A stretch of 64,000 bases of DNA, taken from Jannaschia seohaensis. GTDB lineage: Bacteria; Pseudomonadota; Alphaproteobacteria; Rhodobacterales; Rhodobacteraceae. A program made the position numbers and the translations under genes. The notes beneath the pieces were generated by a model. It ran no database searches. It worked only from the letters and a program-made list of their open reading frames with translations, and was not told where the DNA came from. Below, in pieces: positions 57,257-64,000 of this stretch; positions within the stretch are counted from its first letter, which is position 1, and each line of letters begins with the position of its first letter. The stretch is from contig NZ_UETC01000012.1 of NCBI RefSeq assembly GCF_900116765.1, forward strand, positions 1 through 64,000, given 5' to 3'.

Positions 57257-58212
57257 GGGGCGGGCCTCGTGGCTGTGTCAGCCGCTCCTCTGCCAGCTTC
57301 GGACCGTCTGGTCCACCGCCTCGCGCACTGCGCCTCGTGAGCGTGGTCAGAGACCGGCCGGGCGGCGGCGCGCCCCTCGCGGTCTGCGACCTGCGCCCGG
57401 TGCTCGGACGCTGCGCGGCTGGTCTGGCGAACCCGGTTCACATCGCCGCTTGACCCATCGGGGAAGGCCAAGGGGGCGGTTCTTTGATGGCGCCTGGGCT
57501 CTGTGCCCTTTCCTCCGCCCGGTAGGTCGTCCGGCGCGTCTGGTTAGGAAGCCTGCGATGTAGGGACATCCATTCCGGCCCAACAATGGACCTCGGGTGC
57601 GGCTGGAGCCGCCTTAGCTCGGATATGTGCGGGGGGCCGGTTTATGACCGCTGGGTGATCTTCAGGATCGGTCCCATGCCGCGCCCGGAGACGGATGCGC
57701 CGGAGGGTGCCGCTCAAGACCCGCTCCGATCGGTTGGTGCGGCGCGGGTGCGGGCCTGTAGGACAACGTCTGCGTGGGCTGGCCGAGGCGGGCCGCCCGC
57801 CCGCGACGCAGCGCGATGCCATCCTGCCAAGGGCCATCCGCTGCGCGCGGGGGAGCAGCAAGCGCTGCAGGGCCATGGATGAGATCGGTCGGCCCAGCCG
57901 CCGCGCGGGGGGCGGTCCGGGGAAGTCCCCTGTCACCGACCGCCTTGCGATGCGCGCCGACGCGGCTTCCCTCCATGCGGATCGCTTCGGGGCCGGGCGC
58001 TCCGCCGATCACCACCGCGGACCGGCGCGGCTCGGGAGGCATTGCCGCCTCGCGCCGGTGCGCCTTCGCCAAGGGACATCCTCGACGCCCCTGCGCTCCT
58101 CGCGCGGCGGGCCGCGCGTCACGGCCCGCTTTCAGCGCGGCCCATTCCTCAGCACGGGCCGCCGACCTCCCACTGCACGCCGCCAAGCCGGGGATCGCTT
58201 CCCTGGCCGGCC
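57257..58212. other. 956-base gene-free region
   Basis: No frame on either strand has plausible composition or motifs: the longest are Arg/Pro/Ser-rich shadows of each other. The promoter of the HAD gene should lie at the left end. It is the longest unexplained stretch in the window. Confidence 0.5.
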
Positions 58213-58968
58213 CTAGCCGACGAGTTCGAGCGACTGCGCCTCCGATAGCGTGAGATAGGGGATGCGCGGTGCGCCAAAGCCGCCGGTCTCGGCGGAATGG
58301 GGAAAGAGCCGCGCCATGTCCGAGAGCACAACGCGGTTGAGGCTGCGCGCGGTGGTGCGCGAGGGGTGGTAGGTCTCGACCGGCAGGCCCGCGACCACCA
58401 CCGCCTCCTGCGTGGCGCAGGCGAGGCCATAGACCGTCACCTCGCCCGGGGGCGAGATCGCGGTCACCGTCACCCCGTCCTCGAAGGCCGCGACCGGGGC
58501 GAAGGCCTGGCGCCGCCCGATCAGAGGAACGCAACGCGGGCTGTCGATCAGCACCTGCGCATCCGAGCCCAGCACGATGTCCGACTCAGGGCCCTGGCCG
58601 CCGAAGGCCCGGGCCGCGATGCGCCAGAGCGTCGGCCGATCCGCGCCCCAGCCATAGCTGCGTGACCCGATCCAGCGGATCTCGGCGGTGCCGCCCGAGG
58701 CGGTCGCGATCCGGTCCCCCGGCATCAGGTCTTCGATCGCTATCGGGCCCTGCTCGCCCCGCAGCAGCGCGCCGCGTGCCAGGCAGGAGACGGCGGCGGC
58801 CACTTCGGGCGTGTCGGGCAGTTTGCGGTTGTCCCAGGTCGCCCGGCCCTTGCCGTCGACCCAGGCGAGGTCGATCGGCACAAGGGGGCGGGTATCGCTG
58901 CGCCCCTCCAAAGCCGGGTCATGCGCGGACCGGAAGTCCGCTGAGGGAAGCCGCTGGTAGGCAGTCAT
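58213..58968 (-). CDS. Free-standing Hint (hedgehog/intein) domain protein
   Basis: The 251-residue protein has a Hint domain that begins at CLARGALLRGEQGPIAIEDL near residue 82: the cysteine is the position used for self-splicing, followed by PGDRIAT and RWIGSRSY, the typical Hint blocks. The N-terminal 80 residues (AYQRLPSADFRSAHDPALE) have no known domain. Free-standing Hint proteins are common in Rhodobacterales and often sit at the C-terminal half of large secreted proteins; here no partner toxin or calcium-binding repeat is attached. Its function is not known. Confidence 0.82.
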   Translation of the reverse strand: MTAYQRLPSADFRSAHDPALEGRSDTRPLVPIDLAWVDGKGRATWDNRKLPDTPEVAAAVSCLARGALLRGEQGPIAIEDLMPGDRIATASGGTAEIRWIGSRSYGWGADRPTLWRIAARAFGGQGPESDIVLGSDAQVLIDSPRCVPLIGRRQAFAPVAAFEDGVTVTAISPPGEVTVYGLACATQEAVVVAGLPVETYHPSRTTARSLNRVVLSDMARLFPHSAETGGFGAPRIPYLTLSEAQSLELVG

Positions 58969-59313
58969 TCGTGGTTGTCCCGTCAGTCGCGGCCCCCACC
59001 GCTACGCCGTTTATCGCCAAAGTCGCGGAGTCCGAGCAAGGCCAGAAGCGGAAACAATGGGTTTCAATATCACGCTCCGTGTCGGAATCGTGGCGTATCG
59101 GTGGTGCCGTGACGCCTCTCGGGCCTGGACGTGGCACGCGTTTGACAGAGGGCTGAACCGGACCGTCCTCTCCCGTTGCATCCGCCCCGCGCAAGGGCGC
59201 GGCGGCCGGCTCCGGCGCCATCCTGGAGGCGCTCCCGTCCACATCGGGCGTCCTGTCGGGCCGCGCCGCACCCGGGGAGGCACCGTTCTTGGCCCGATCG
59301 GGCCGCGTCCGCC
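58969..59313. other. Gene-free spacer upstream of the Hint-domain gene
   Basis: About 345 bases, somewhat richer in AT near 59050-59110 (CAATGGGTTTCAATATCACG). It must hold the promoter of the Hint gene. No coding frame, repeat or hairpin was recognised. Confidence 0.5.
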
Positions 59314-60042
59314 TCAGTCCGTCAGGGCGGCGAACACGTCGAACAGATCCAGCCCGGGCTCGAAGGCCCCGGTGCGCAGGAAGGACAGGGTCTGCCCGAT
59401 CACCACCGGGTTGTTCATCAGGAAGGTATGGGTTGCGGGCAGGGTCAGGTGCGCGGCCATGCCCTCGACCTTTGTCGAGTCGACCGACACCTTGCCGTCA
59501 TCCTCTCCGGGAAGGATTGTGGAATAGACCGCGTTGAGGCTGCGATTGCCCGCGATGATCCCGACATCGGCCCAGACCGGGCCGAGCTGGCTGGGCACTC
59601 CGTCTGTTCCCAGCTGAAGCCCCGCCGGTCCGTTGAGCCACTCGAAAGGCGGCAGCTGGTCCAGCTCGTCGACCAGTTCGGATCCATGGTTGGGCGGGGC
59701 CAGCATCACGGTGCGTCCGAGCCGCGGGATCTCGGTCTCTGCCAGATACTGCCGCAGCAGGATGCCGCCCATGGAATGGGTGACGAAATGGATTTTCGGG
59801 GCGTCCGCGGGGCAGGCGGCCAAGGCTTCGGGCAGCGCCATAGCGGTCAACTCGGCGATCTCGGCCACGGTCGAGTCGTAGTCGCTGTTGAAGACGGTAT
59901 AGCCCTCGGCCGACAGCGCCTCCTCCAAAACCACCATGGAGCCCGCGCTGCGCGCGAGGCCGTGCAGCAGCACGACACAGTCCGGCACCGCCCCGTCGGG
60001 CGGCGCGGCCAGGGCGGCGCAGAGGGCAAGCCAGGAACACAT
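59314..60042 (-). CDS. Alpha/beta hydrolase, lipase/PGAP1-like
   Basis: The 242-residue product begins with a short hydrophobic leader (MCSWLALCAALAAPP) and then has CVVLLHGLARSAGSM for the oxyanion hole, the nucleophile elbow IHFVTHSMGGILLRQYLA near residue 88, and APPNHGSELVDEL downstream. The histidine in ATHTFLMNN near residue 205 may complete the triad. The overall flow is like bacterial triacylglycerol lipase-like and PGAP1-type proteins. It is likely periplasmic. Confidence 0.82.
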   Translation of the reverse strand: MCSWLALCAALAAPPDGAVPDCVVLLHGLARSAGSMVVLEEALSAEGYTVFNSDYDSTVAEIAELTAMALPEALAACPADAPKIHFVTHSMGGILLRQYLAETEIPRLGRTVMLAPPNHGSELVDELDQLPPFEWLNGPAGLQLGTDGVPSQLGPVWADVGIIAGNRSLNAVYSTILPGEDDGKVSVDSTKVEGMAAHLTLPATHTFLMNNPVVIGQTLSFLRTGAFEPGLDLFDVFAALTD

Positions 60043-60100
60043 GCTACATACTTAGGTCGTCCTGCCGCCCGATGCATCCCCTTCTGCACGCGATGGCGCG

Positions 60101-60937
60101 TTACGACCCGGCCCGGCCGATGGGCAGGGTGGCCACGGCGATGCCGGCCAGCACCAGGGCGGCCGCGCCGACCGTCTGAACCGTCGGCAACTCGCCGAGC
60201 AGGGCCGCGCCCGCGATCATGGCGATGACCGGCACCGAGAGCTGCGCCAGCCCGGCCGTGGCCGAGCCCATCGCAGGCAGCACCCGGAACAGCATCGCAT
60301 AGCCCAGCCCCGAGGCCACCGCTCCCGACAGCACCGCCATCAGCGCGCCGAAGGCCGTCACCGGCGCGCCCAGCCAGACCGGCGCGGCCAGCGCGAACAT
60401 TCCCGCCGCCAGCAGGAAGTTGCTTGCCGATCCGGCGAGCGGCCGGGGTTCGAACCGGCCGGCCAGCGAGTAACCGGCCCAGGCCAACCCCGCCACGGCC
60501 ATGAGCCCGGCGTCGAGCGGGTCCGCCGAGGCGCCCTCCTCCGGCCAAAGCAGCCAGGTCAGACCGCCGAGCGCCAGGGCCATGCCCAGGAGCGCCCGGG
60601 CGCTGGTCCCCTCTCCGCGCGCAAGGCCGATGGCGAAAAGGCCCAGTTGCACGCAGGCAAAGAGGATCAGCGCGCCGAGCCCCGCGTCGAGGCTGCGATA
60701 GGCCAGCGAGAAGCCCAGCAGATAGATCGCCAGCGCCAGGGCCGCGCCCCATCTCCGTCCGCCGCCCAGCGTGATCCCCCTCCGCGCCGCCAAGGCCGCG
60801 AGCACCACGGCCCCCGCCCCCACGCGGATCGCCGCGAAGGCAAGCGGATCCGTCCCGTCCAGCACGCCTGCGCGGGTCAGCAGCGAATTGGCTGCGAGGA
60901 AACAGAAGGCGACGGCGGCTAGGAGTGGCAGGGGCAT
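60101..60937 (-). CDS. EamA-family (DMT) transporter
   Basis: This 278-residue inner-membrane protein has ten hydrophobic segments in two EamA repeats, for example VAFCFLAANSLLTRAGV, LAIYLLGFSLAYRSLDAGLG, LAGLAWAGYSLAGRFEP and VIAMIAGAALLGELPTVQTV. Drug/metabolite transporters export amino acids or metabolites; the substrate is unknown. It lies 58 bases upstream of the lipase-like gene on the same strand. Confidence 0.9.
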   Translation of the reverse strand: MPLPLLAAVAFCFLAANSLLTRAGVLDGTDPLAFAAIRVGAGAVVLAALAARRGITLGGGRRWGAALALAIYLLGFSLAYRSLDAGLGALILFACVQLGLFAIGLARGEGTSARALLGMALALGGLTWLLWPEEGASADPLDAGLMAVAGLAWAGYSLAGRFEPRPLAGSASNFLLAAGMFALAAPVWLGAPVTAFGALMAVLSGAVASGLGYAMLFRVLPAMGSATAGLAQLSVPVIAMIAGAALLGELPTVQTVGAAALVLAGIAVATLPIGRAGS

Positions 60938-61127
60938 GGCTCTTGGTGACCGCTGTCCCGGTCCGTGTCGAGGGCAGAGACGTATCTGCGGTCAGGGCAC
61001 CGAGCGGCGGCGCGGCGTTGGGCGGCCTCCTCGGTCCGTTCCGATCCCGTCGGAGACGGGCCGGCGCGTCGCCGGGGTGGCTGTCCGGCGATCCTGGTTT
61101 TGGTCCGCGCGGCCTGTCACAACCCTG

Positions 61128-61159
61128 ATGCGGGAGACCTCCCTTATGCGGGAGACCTC
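61128..61159. repeat. Short tandem repeat, 14-bp units
   Basis: ATGCGGGAGACCTC occurs at 61128-61141 and again at 61146-61159, separated by CCTT. It lies in the spacer (60938-61228, about 290 bases) that holds no recognisable gene. Confidence 0.7.
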
Positions 61160-61228
61160 GGCGCGATGCTCTAAACCCCACCTGACCGCCGAGCTTGCGC
61201 CCCAACCCCCCGGGCGCGGTCTGCGCGC

Positions 61229-61897
61229 TCACGCCTCTCCGGGCGCCGTCGCCGCGCGTCCGGCCTCGGACAGGTCGTAGACCCCCGTCGCCACCTTGAC
61301 GAACCACCCATAATGGTTGTCGCGCAGCATCGTCGTGGCTCGCGCCACCCCCGTCGCGTCGCGCACGTCGCGCCCGCGGCGTGGCCCGGCCTGCGCGAGA
61401 TGCGCCGCGAGCAAGAGCGCATCCTGGCGATAGGCCGTCACCAACCCGTCCCGCGTCGCCCCGCCCGCTGTCGGGTCGCCGCGCCGGGCCGCGAACTCCC
61501 GCAGGAGGCGTTCGCGCGGCGCTTTCAGCAGACGCGGACGGAACGGGCCCGGGTCGCAATGCACTGTCACCAGCCCGTCCGCCGCCCGCACCGTCATCAC
61601 GCCGAGCCCGAGGCGTCGGGCGAGCTTCAGGTTGGCTCTCAGCGCCGTCCAGCCGCGCCGTCCCGCGACATCCGGGACCGCGAGGTAGACATGCGGCGTG
61701 ATCGTCTGACGGTCGATTCCCTGATGGATCAGGGCCAGGGAGAAGCCGGTCTTCAACTCCACGATCACCGGCGGTTCGTCCCCGCGCAGCGCGACGACGT
61801 CGGCCGGGCCGATCTCGCCCTTCACGGCATAGCCCTGGCCTTCCAGAAAGCGCTTGACCGGGGGGTAGAGCGCCGTCTCCCGTGGCGGCTCAGCCAC
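61229..61897 (-). CDS. DUF2161 family, PD-(D/E)XK-like protein
   Basis: The 222-residue protein has TALYPPVKRFLEGQGYAVKG near residue 8 and a nuclease-like core IGPADVVALRGDEPPVIVEL followed by KTGFSLALIHQG: D-X-E-X-K spacing with aspartate, glutamate and lysine, as in restriction-type phosphodiesterases. The middle (LREFAARRGDPTAGGATRDG) is less conserved and the end has AYRQDALLLAAHL. The DNA or RNA target is unknown. It starts at GTG (61897) overlapping the previous gene by eight bases, so they are coupled. Confidence 0.83.
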   Translation of the reverse strand: MAEPPRETALYPPVKRFLEGQGYAVKGEIGPADVVALRGDEPPVIVELKTGFSLALIHQGIDRQTITPHVYLAVPDVAGRRGWTALRANLKLARRLGLGVMTVRAADGLVTVHCDPGPFRPRLLKAPRERLLREFAARRGDPTAGGATRDGLVTAYRQDALLLAAHLAQAGPRRGRDVRDATGVARATTMLRDNHYGWFVKVATGVYDLSEAGRAATAPGEA

Positions 61898-62117
61898 GGC
61901 GCGTCACGGCTCCTCCGCGCAGCAGGATATCGCCGCCGATCAGCCCCGTGAGGCGCACCGTCGCGCCGTCTTCGACGATCAGGTCTCCGGCGACCATGCC
62001 CCCCAGATCCAGCGTCACGCCGGGTGCCACGCGGACATCGCCGCCGACCATGCCGTCGAAGCGGCCGTCCTCGGTCACCTCCAGGTCGCCGGCCACCATG
62101 CCATCCCTTCCGCGCAT
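61890..62117 (-). CDS. Small polymer-forming (bactofilin-like) beta-helix protein
   Basis: The 75-residue product consists of four repeats of about 17-18 residues that begin GMVAGDL, GMVGGDV, GMVAGDL and GLIGGDI, with intervening VxxG turns (LEVTEDGRFD, RVAPGVTLDLG, LIVEDGATVRLT, LLRGGAVTRRG). That pattern is the left-handed beta-helix of bactofilins and polymer-forming proteins, but the protein is shorter than usual bactofilins (over 100 residues) and has no extra domain. It is divergent from ppaC and coupled to the DUF2161 gene. Confidence 0.75.
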   Translation of the reverse strand: MRGRDGMVAGDLEVTEDGRFDGMVGGDVRVAPGVTLDLGGMVAGDLIVEDGATVRLTGLIGGDILLRGGAVTRRG

Positions 62118-62143
62118 AGCCGTATCCCTCCGCCTGCGGCCAC

Positions 62144-62170
62144 GTGACAACGGTCGCGGCCCGCGATAAT
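62144..62170 (+). promoter_or_regulatory. Possible promoter of ppaC
   Basis: GTGACA (62144-62149) and GATAAT (62165-62170) are spaced by 15 bases, close to a sigma-70 pair with a short spacer. The ppaC ATG is 39 bases downstream. The divergent bactofilin-like gene starts at 62117, so this intergenic region must drive both. Confidence 0.35.
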
Positions 62171-62208
62171 GCCGCGTCCGAAACGAAACGCAGCACGGAT
62201 GACCCCTC

Positions 62209-63129
62209 ATGACCACCCTCGTTTTCGGCCACAAGTCCCCCGACACCGACTCGACCGCAGCGCCGATCGCCTGGGCCTGGTATCTGACCGAGGTCGCCGG
62301 GACCGACGCGAAGCCCGTTCTCTTGGGCGAGCCCAACACCGAAGCCGCCTTCATGCTCGAGCGCTGGGGTCTGGATAAGCCGGAGATCATCGCCGATGTC
62401 GAGGCGGGCCAGCCCTGCGTCGTCGTCGACACCAACAACCCGGCCGAGCTGCCCGCCGGCATCGCTCAGGCGGATCTGCGCCAGATCATCGATCACCACA
62501 AGCTGACCGGCGGGCTTGAGACGGCGGGGCCGATCGACATCACCATCCGCCCGCTCGCCTGCACCGCGACCATCATGTACGACATGATGGGGTCTGCGGC
62601 CTCGTCGGCGCCAGAGGGGATCAAGGGCGCGATGCTGACGGCGATCCTGTCGGACACGCTGGAGTTCCGCTCCCCCACCACGACCGATCACGACCGCGCC
62701 GTGGCCGAGCGGCTGGCCGAGGATCTTGGCGTCTCGATCCCCGAGCTGGCCGAGGCGATGTTCGCCGCCAAGTCCGACGTGTCGGCTTTCTCCGAGGCGG
62801 AGCTTCTGCGGATGGACTCCAAGGAATATTCCGTCGGCGGCACGTCCTTCCGCGTCTCCGTGCTGGAGACCACCTCGCCCAAGGCGATCCTCGATCGCAA
62901 GGACGCGCTGGTCGAGGCCATGCCGACCGTCGCCGCCGAGGACGGCGTGGCGCAGGTGCTGCTGTTCGTGGTGGACATCCTCAACGAGGAGGCGACGCTG
63001 CTGGTCCCGAACGAGCTGACGAAGACGGTCGCGGAGAAGAGCTTCGACGCGACGGTTTCGGGCGACACGGTGGTGCTGCCGGGCGTGATGAGCCGCAAGA
63101 AGCAGATCATCCCGGCGCTCAAGGTCTGA
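62209..63129 (+). CDS. ppaC: Manganese-dependent inorganic pyrophosphatase (family II)
   Basis: PpaC hydrolyses pyrophosphate to phosphate, with manganese. The 306-residue product shows the DHH-family motifs VFGHKSPDTDSTAAPIAW at the N-terminus, VVVDTNNPAEL, RQIIDHHKLTGG near residue 90, LSDTLEFRSPTTT near residue 145, and the C-terminal DHHA2-type SRKKQIIPAL. No CBS or DRTGG regulatory insert is present. It is followed by a perfect 44-bp palindrome. Confidence 0.97.
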   Translation: MTTLVFGHKSPDTDSTAAPIAWAWYLTEVAGTDAKPVLLGEPNTEAAFMLERWGLDKPEIIADVEAGQPCVVVDTNNPAELPAGIAQADLRQIIDHHKLTGGLETAGPIDITIRPLACTATIMYDMMGSAASSAPEGIKGAMLTAILSDTLEFRSPTTTDHDRAVAERLAEDLGVSIPELAEAMFAAKSDVSAFSEAELLRMDSKEYSVGGTSFRVSVLETTSPKAILDRKDALVEAMPTVAAEDGVAQVLLFVVDILNEEATLLVPNELTKTVAEKSFDATVSGDTVVLPGVMSRKKQIIPALKV

Positions 63130-63145
63130 GGCCGGGAGGCCCGAA

Positions 63146-63189
63146 ACCGTCGTCACGACCCCGGTCATGACCGGGGTCGTGACGACGGT
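63146..63189. repeat. Perfect 44-bp palindrome downstream of ppaC
   Basis: The left half ACCGTCGTCACGACCCCGGT continues CA; the right half is its exact reverse complement, with no loop. It starts 16 bases after the ppaC stop. It can form a cruciform or, in RNA, a hairpin of about 20 bp, but no T-tract follows as in a typical terminator. A second GTCGTGACG follows at 63188-63196. Confidence 0.9.
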
Positions 63190-63356
63190 CGTGACGTGCA
63201 TGGTGACGGGTCTGAGCCTGCGGGTGGCGGGTCGGGGCGCGGGGCCCGGACTGTTGGGTGATCGGACCGGCCGAAAGGGATCCGCGGCCGGTCCTCGGAC
63301 CATCGCGCCACTGTTGGGCCGATGACCGCTGTGCGGGACGAAGCAGTCGCTCGTGC

Positions 63357-63842
63357 TTACGAACGAATCTGCACTTCGCCCTCGATTTCCATCGCGAAAC
63401 CCAACGGCAGCCCCGACACACCGATTGCCGATCGCGCATGTCGCCCCACGTCTGGTCCAAACACTTCGATCACGAGATCGCTGAAACCATTTACTACCAA
63501 ATGTTGCTCGGTGTAGCCGGGACTCGAGCTGACCATTCCAAAAACTCGTGTCCAGCCGACAATCCGGGAAAGGTCACCGATTTCAGCTTTAATGTTTGCC
63601 AGCACTGAAAGTGCAATTTCGCGAGCTGCATCATAGGCTTGTTCAGTTGTCAGCTCAGCACCGACCGTGCCGAACGGACCTGCTATACTGCCGTCCATTG
63701 CGGTCTTGGGGCTTCCAGAAAATAGGAGACGGTCACCCCGAACGTTAACGAAGGCGAACGGTAGGTGCACGCCGACAGGCGGCTTTGCAGCGGCGGGCAA
63801 GCTCAATCCGAGTTCACGCAGTCTTTCTTCTGGCGCTGCCAT
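63357..63842 (-). CDS. RidA/YjgF family protein with atypical base composition
   Basis: The 161-residue protein belongs to the RidA (YjgF/YER057c/UK114) family, which hydrolyses reactive enamines and imines: PFGTVGAELTTEQAYDAARE, RVFGMVSSSPGYTEQHLVVN, and DVGRHARSAIGVSGLPLGF with the arginine that anchors the substrate carboxylate. Its codon usage differs from neighbours: many A/T third positions and much lower GC (roughly mid-fifties percent by eye against the high sixties elsewhere), a sign of recent acquisition. No mobile element was seen. Confidence 0.9.
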   Translation of the reverse strand: MAAPEERLRELGLSLPAAAKPPVGVHLPFAFVNVRGDRLLFSGSPKTAMDGSIAGPFGTVGAELTTEQAYDAAREIALSVLANIKAEIGDLSRIVGWTRVFGMVSSSPGYTEQHLVVNGFSDLVIEVFGPDVGRHARSAIGVSGLPLGFAMEIEGEVQIRS

Positions 63843-64000
63843 CTCAATCCTCTTGCATCCAGCATCTCGGAAGCATCATATCAGACGCCGGAGCACCCGT
63901 CTGCTCCGGGCTCGAAGCCGACATCCACTGACAGCGTCGACCCATTGCCGCAGGAGATTGCCGGGCTTGCGGGCCGCACCCTCAGGGCCTCCGCGCCACC

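Noticed and set aside
57662-58534. A 290-codon minus-strand frame that could extend across the gene-free region
   Set aside because: Its first part is out of frame with the Hint protein, and the remainder is Arg/Ala/Pro-rich without any domain.
63876-64000. Possible C-terminal fragment of a gene on the minus strand entering from the right edge
   Set aside because: The open 41 codons are Arg-rich (SRRVLRRLI at the end) with no recognisable motif and the rest is outside the window, so it cannot be supported.

Overview
The window is one stretch of chromosome from a GC-rich alphaproteobacterium, most likely a marine member of the Rhodobacteraceae (Roseobacter group). The evidence is lineage-typical content: two proteins with VPLPA-type C-terminal sorting tails, a DUF1467 gene next to methylmalonyl-CoA epimerase, a HemB without the zinc-cysteine cluster, a RibB fused to a degenerate GTP cyclohydrolase II domain, a HAD-MaoC-ribF run, and GC-rich intergenic hairpins ending in an ATATTT/AAATAC signature. 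No rRNA, tRNA, CRISPR array, prophage or intact insertion sequence was found. Most genes are housekeeping or central metabolism, packed in short operons whose start and stop codons overlap (ATGA or GTGA).

Layout. 0-6 kb: the tail of an unknown gene, a (CT)10 microsatellite, an acyl-CoA synthetase, then a translationally coupled run of a FrnE-like thioredoxin-fold protein, a GIY-YIG/DUF4357 protein and a Bcr/CflA drug exporter, followed by a low-molecular-weight phosphatase, a sirtuin and a 49-residue membrane protein. 6-21 kb: rpmB, meaB, hemB, mfd, ribH, ribB, a Nudix hydrolase, an outer-membrane protein gene broken by an in-frame TAG, two VPLPA-CTERM proteins, pyrB, a polysaccharide deacetylase, a uracil-DNA glycosylase and yghU. 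21-32 kb: moaB, a two-gene RND efflux system, YbjN and DUF3047 proteins, an SDR/GNAT pair, an orphan response regulator, mce-DUF1467 and an EI24/nitroreductase pair. 32-45 kb: topA, dprA, tldD, a decayed NhaP-type antiporter, a lipoprotein, an RhlE-like helicase and a secreted hydrolase. 45-54 kb: lgt-midA-pgeF, ubiK, and an operon of two tandem dimethylglycine-dehydrogenase-like genes behind a perfect 14-bp palindrome. 53-64 kb: ribF-ycgN-ltaE, maoC, a HAD hydrolase, a free Hint-domain protein, a lipase-like protein, an EamA exporter, a bactofilin-like/DUF2161 pair, ppaC followed by a perfect 44-bp palindrome, and a low-GC RidA gene.

How genes work together. Riboflavin and FAD supply is represented by ribH, ribB and ribF, which fits the two large FAD enzymes. 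MeaB and methylmalonyl-CoA epimerase serve the C4/propionyl-CoA route. The two dimethylglycine/sarcosine-type dehydrogenases, and possibly the convergent threonine aldolase, suggest methylated-glycine breakdown and glycine metabolism. Mfd, TopA, DprA and the glycosylase handle DNA.

I did not find a clear previously undescribed multi-gene system. The observations most worth checking are the two decaying genes (15841-16431 and 39376-40702), the palindromic operator touching the ribosome-binding site at 48221-48239, the 44-bp palindrome at 63146-63189, the 75-residue beta-helix protein overlapping a DUF2161 nuclease-like gene, the GIY-YIG coupled operon, and three long gene-free stretches.
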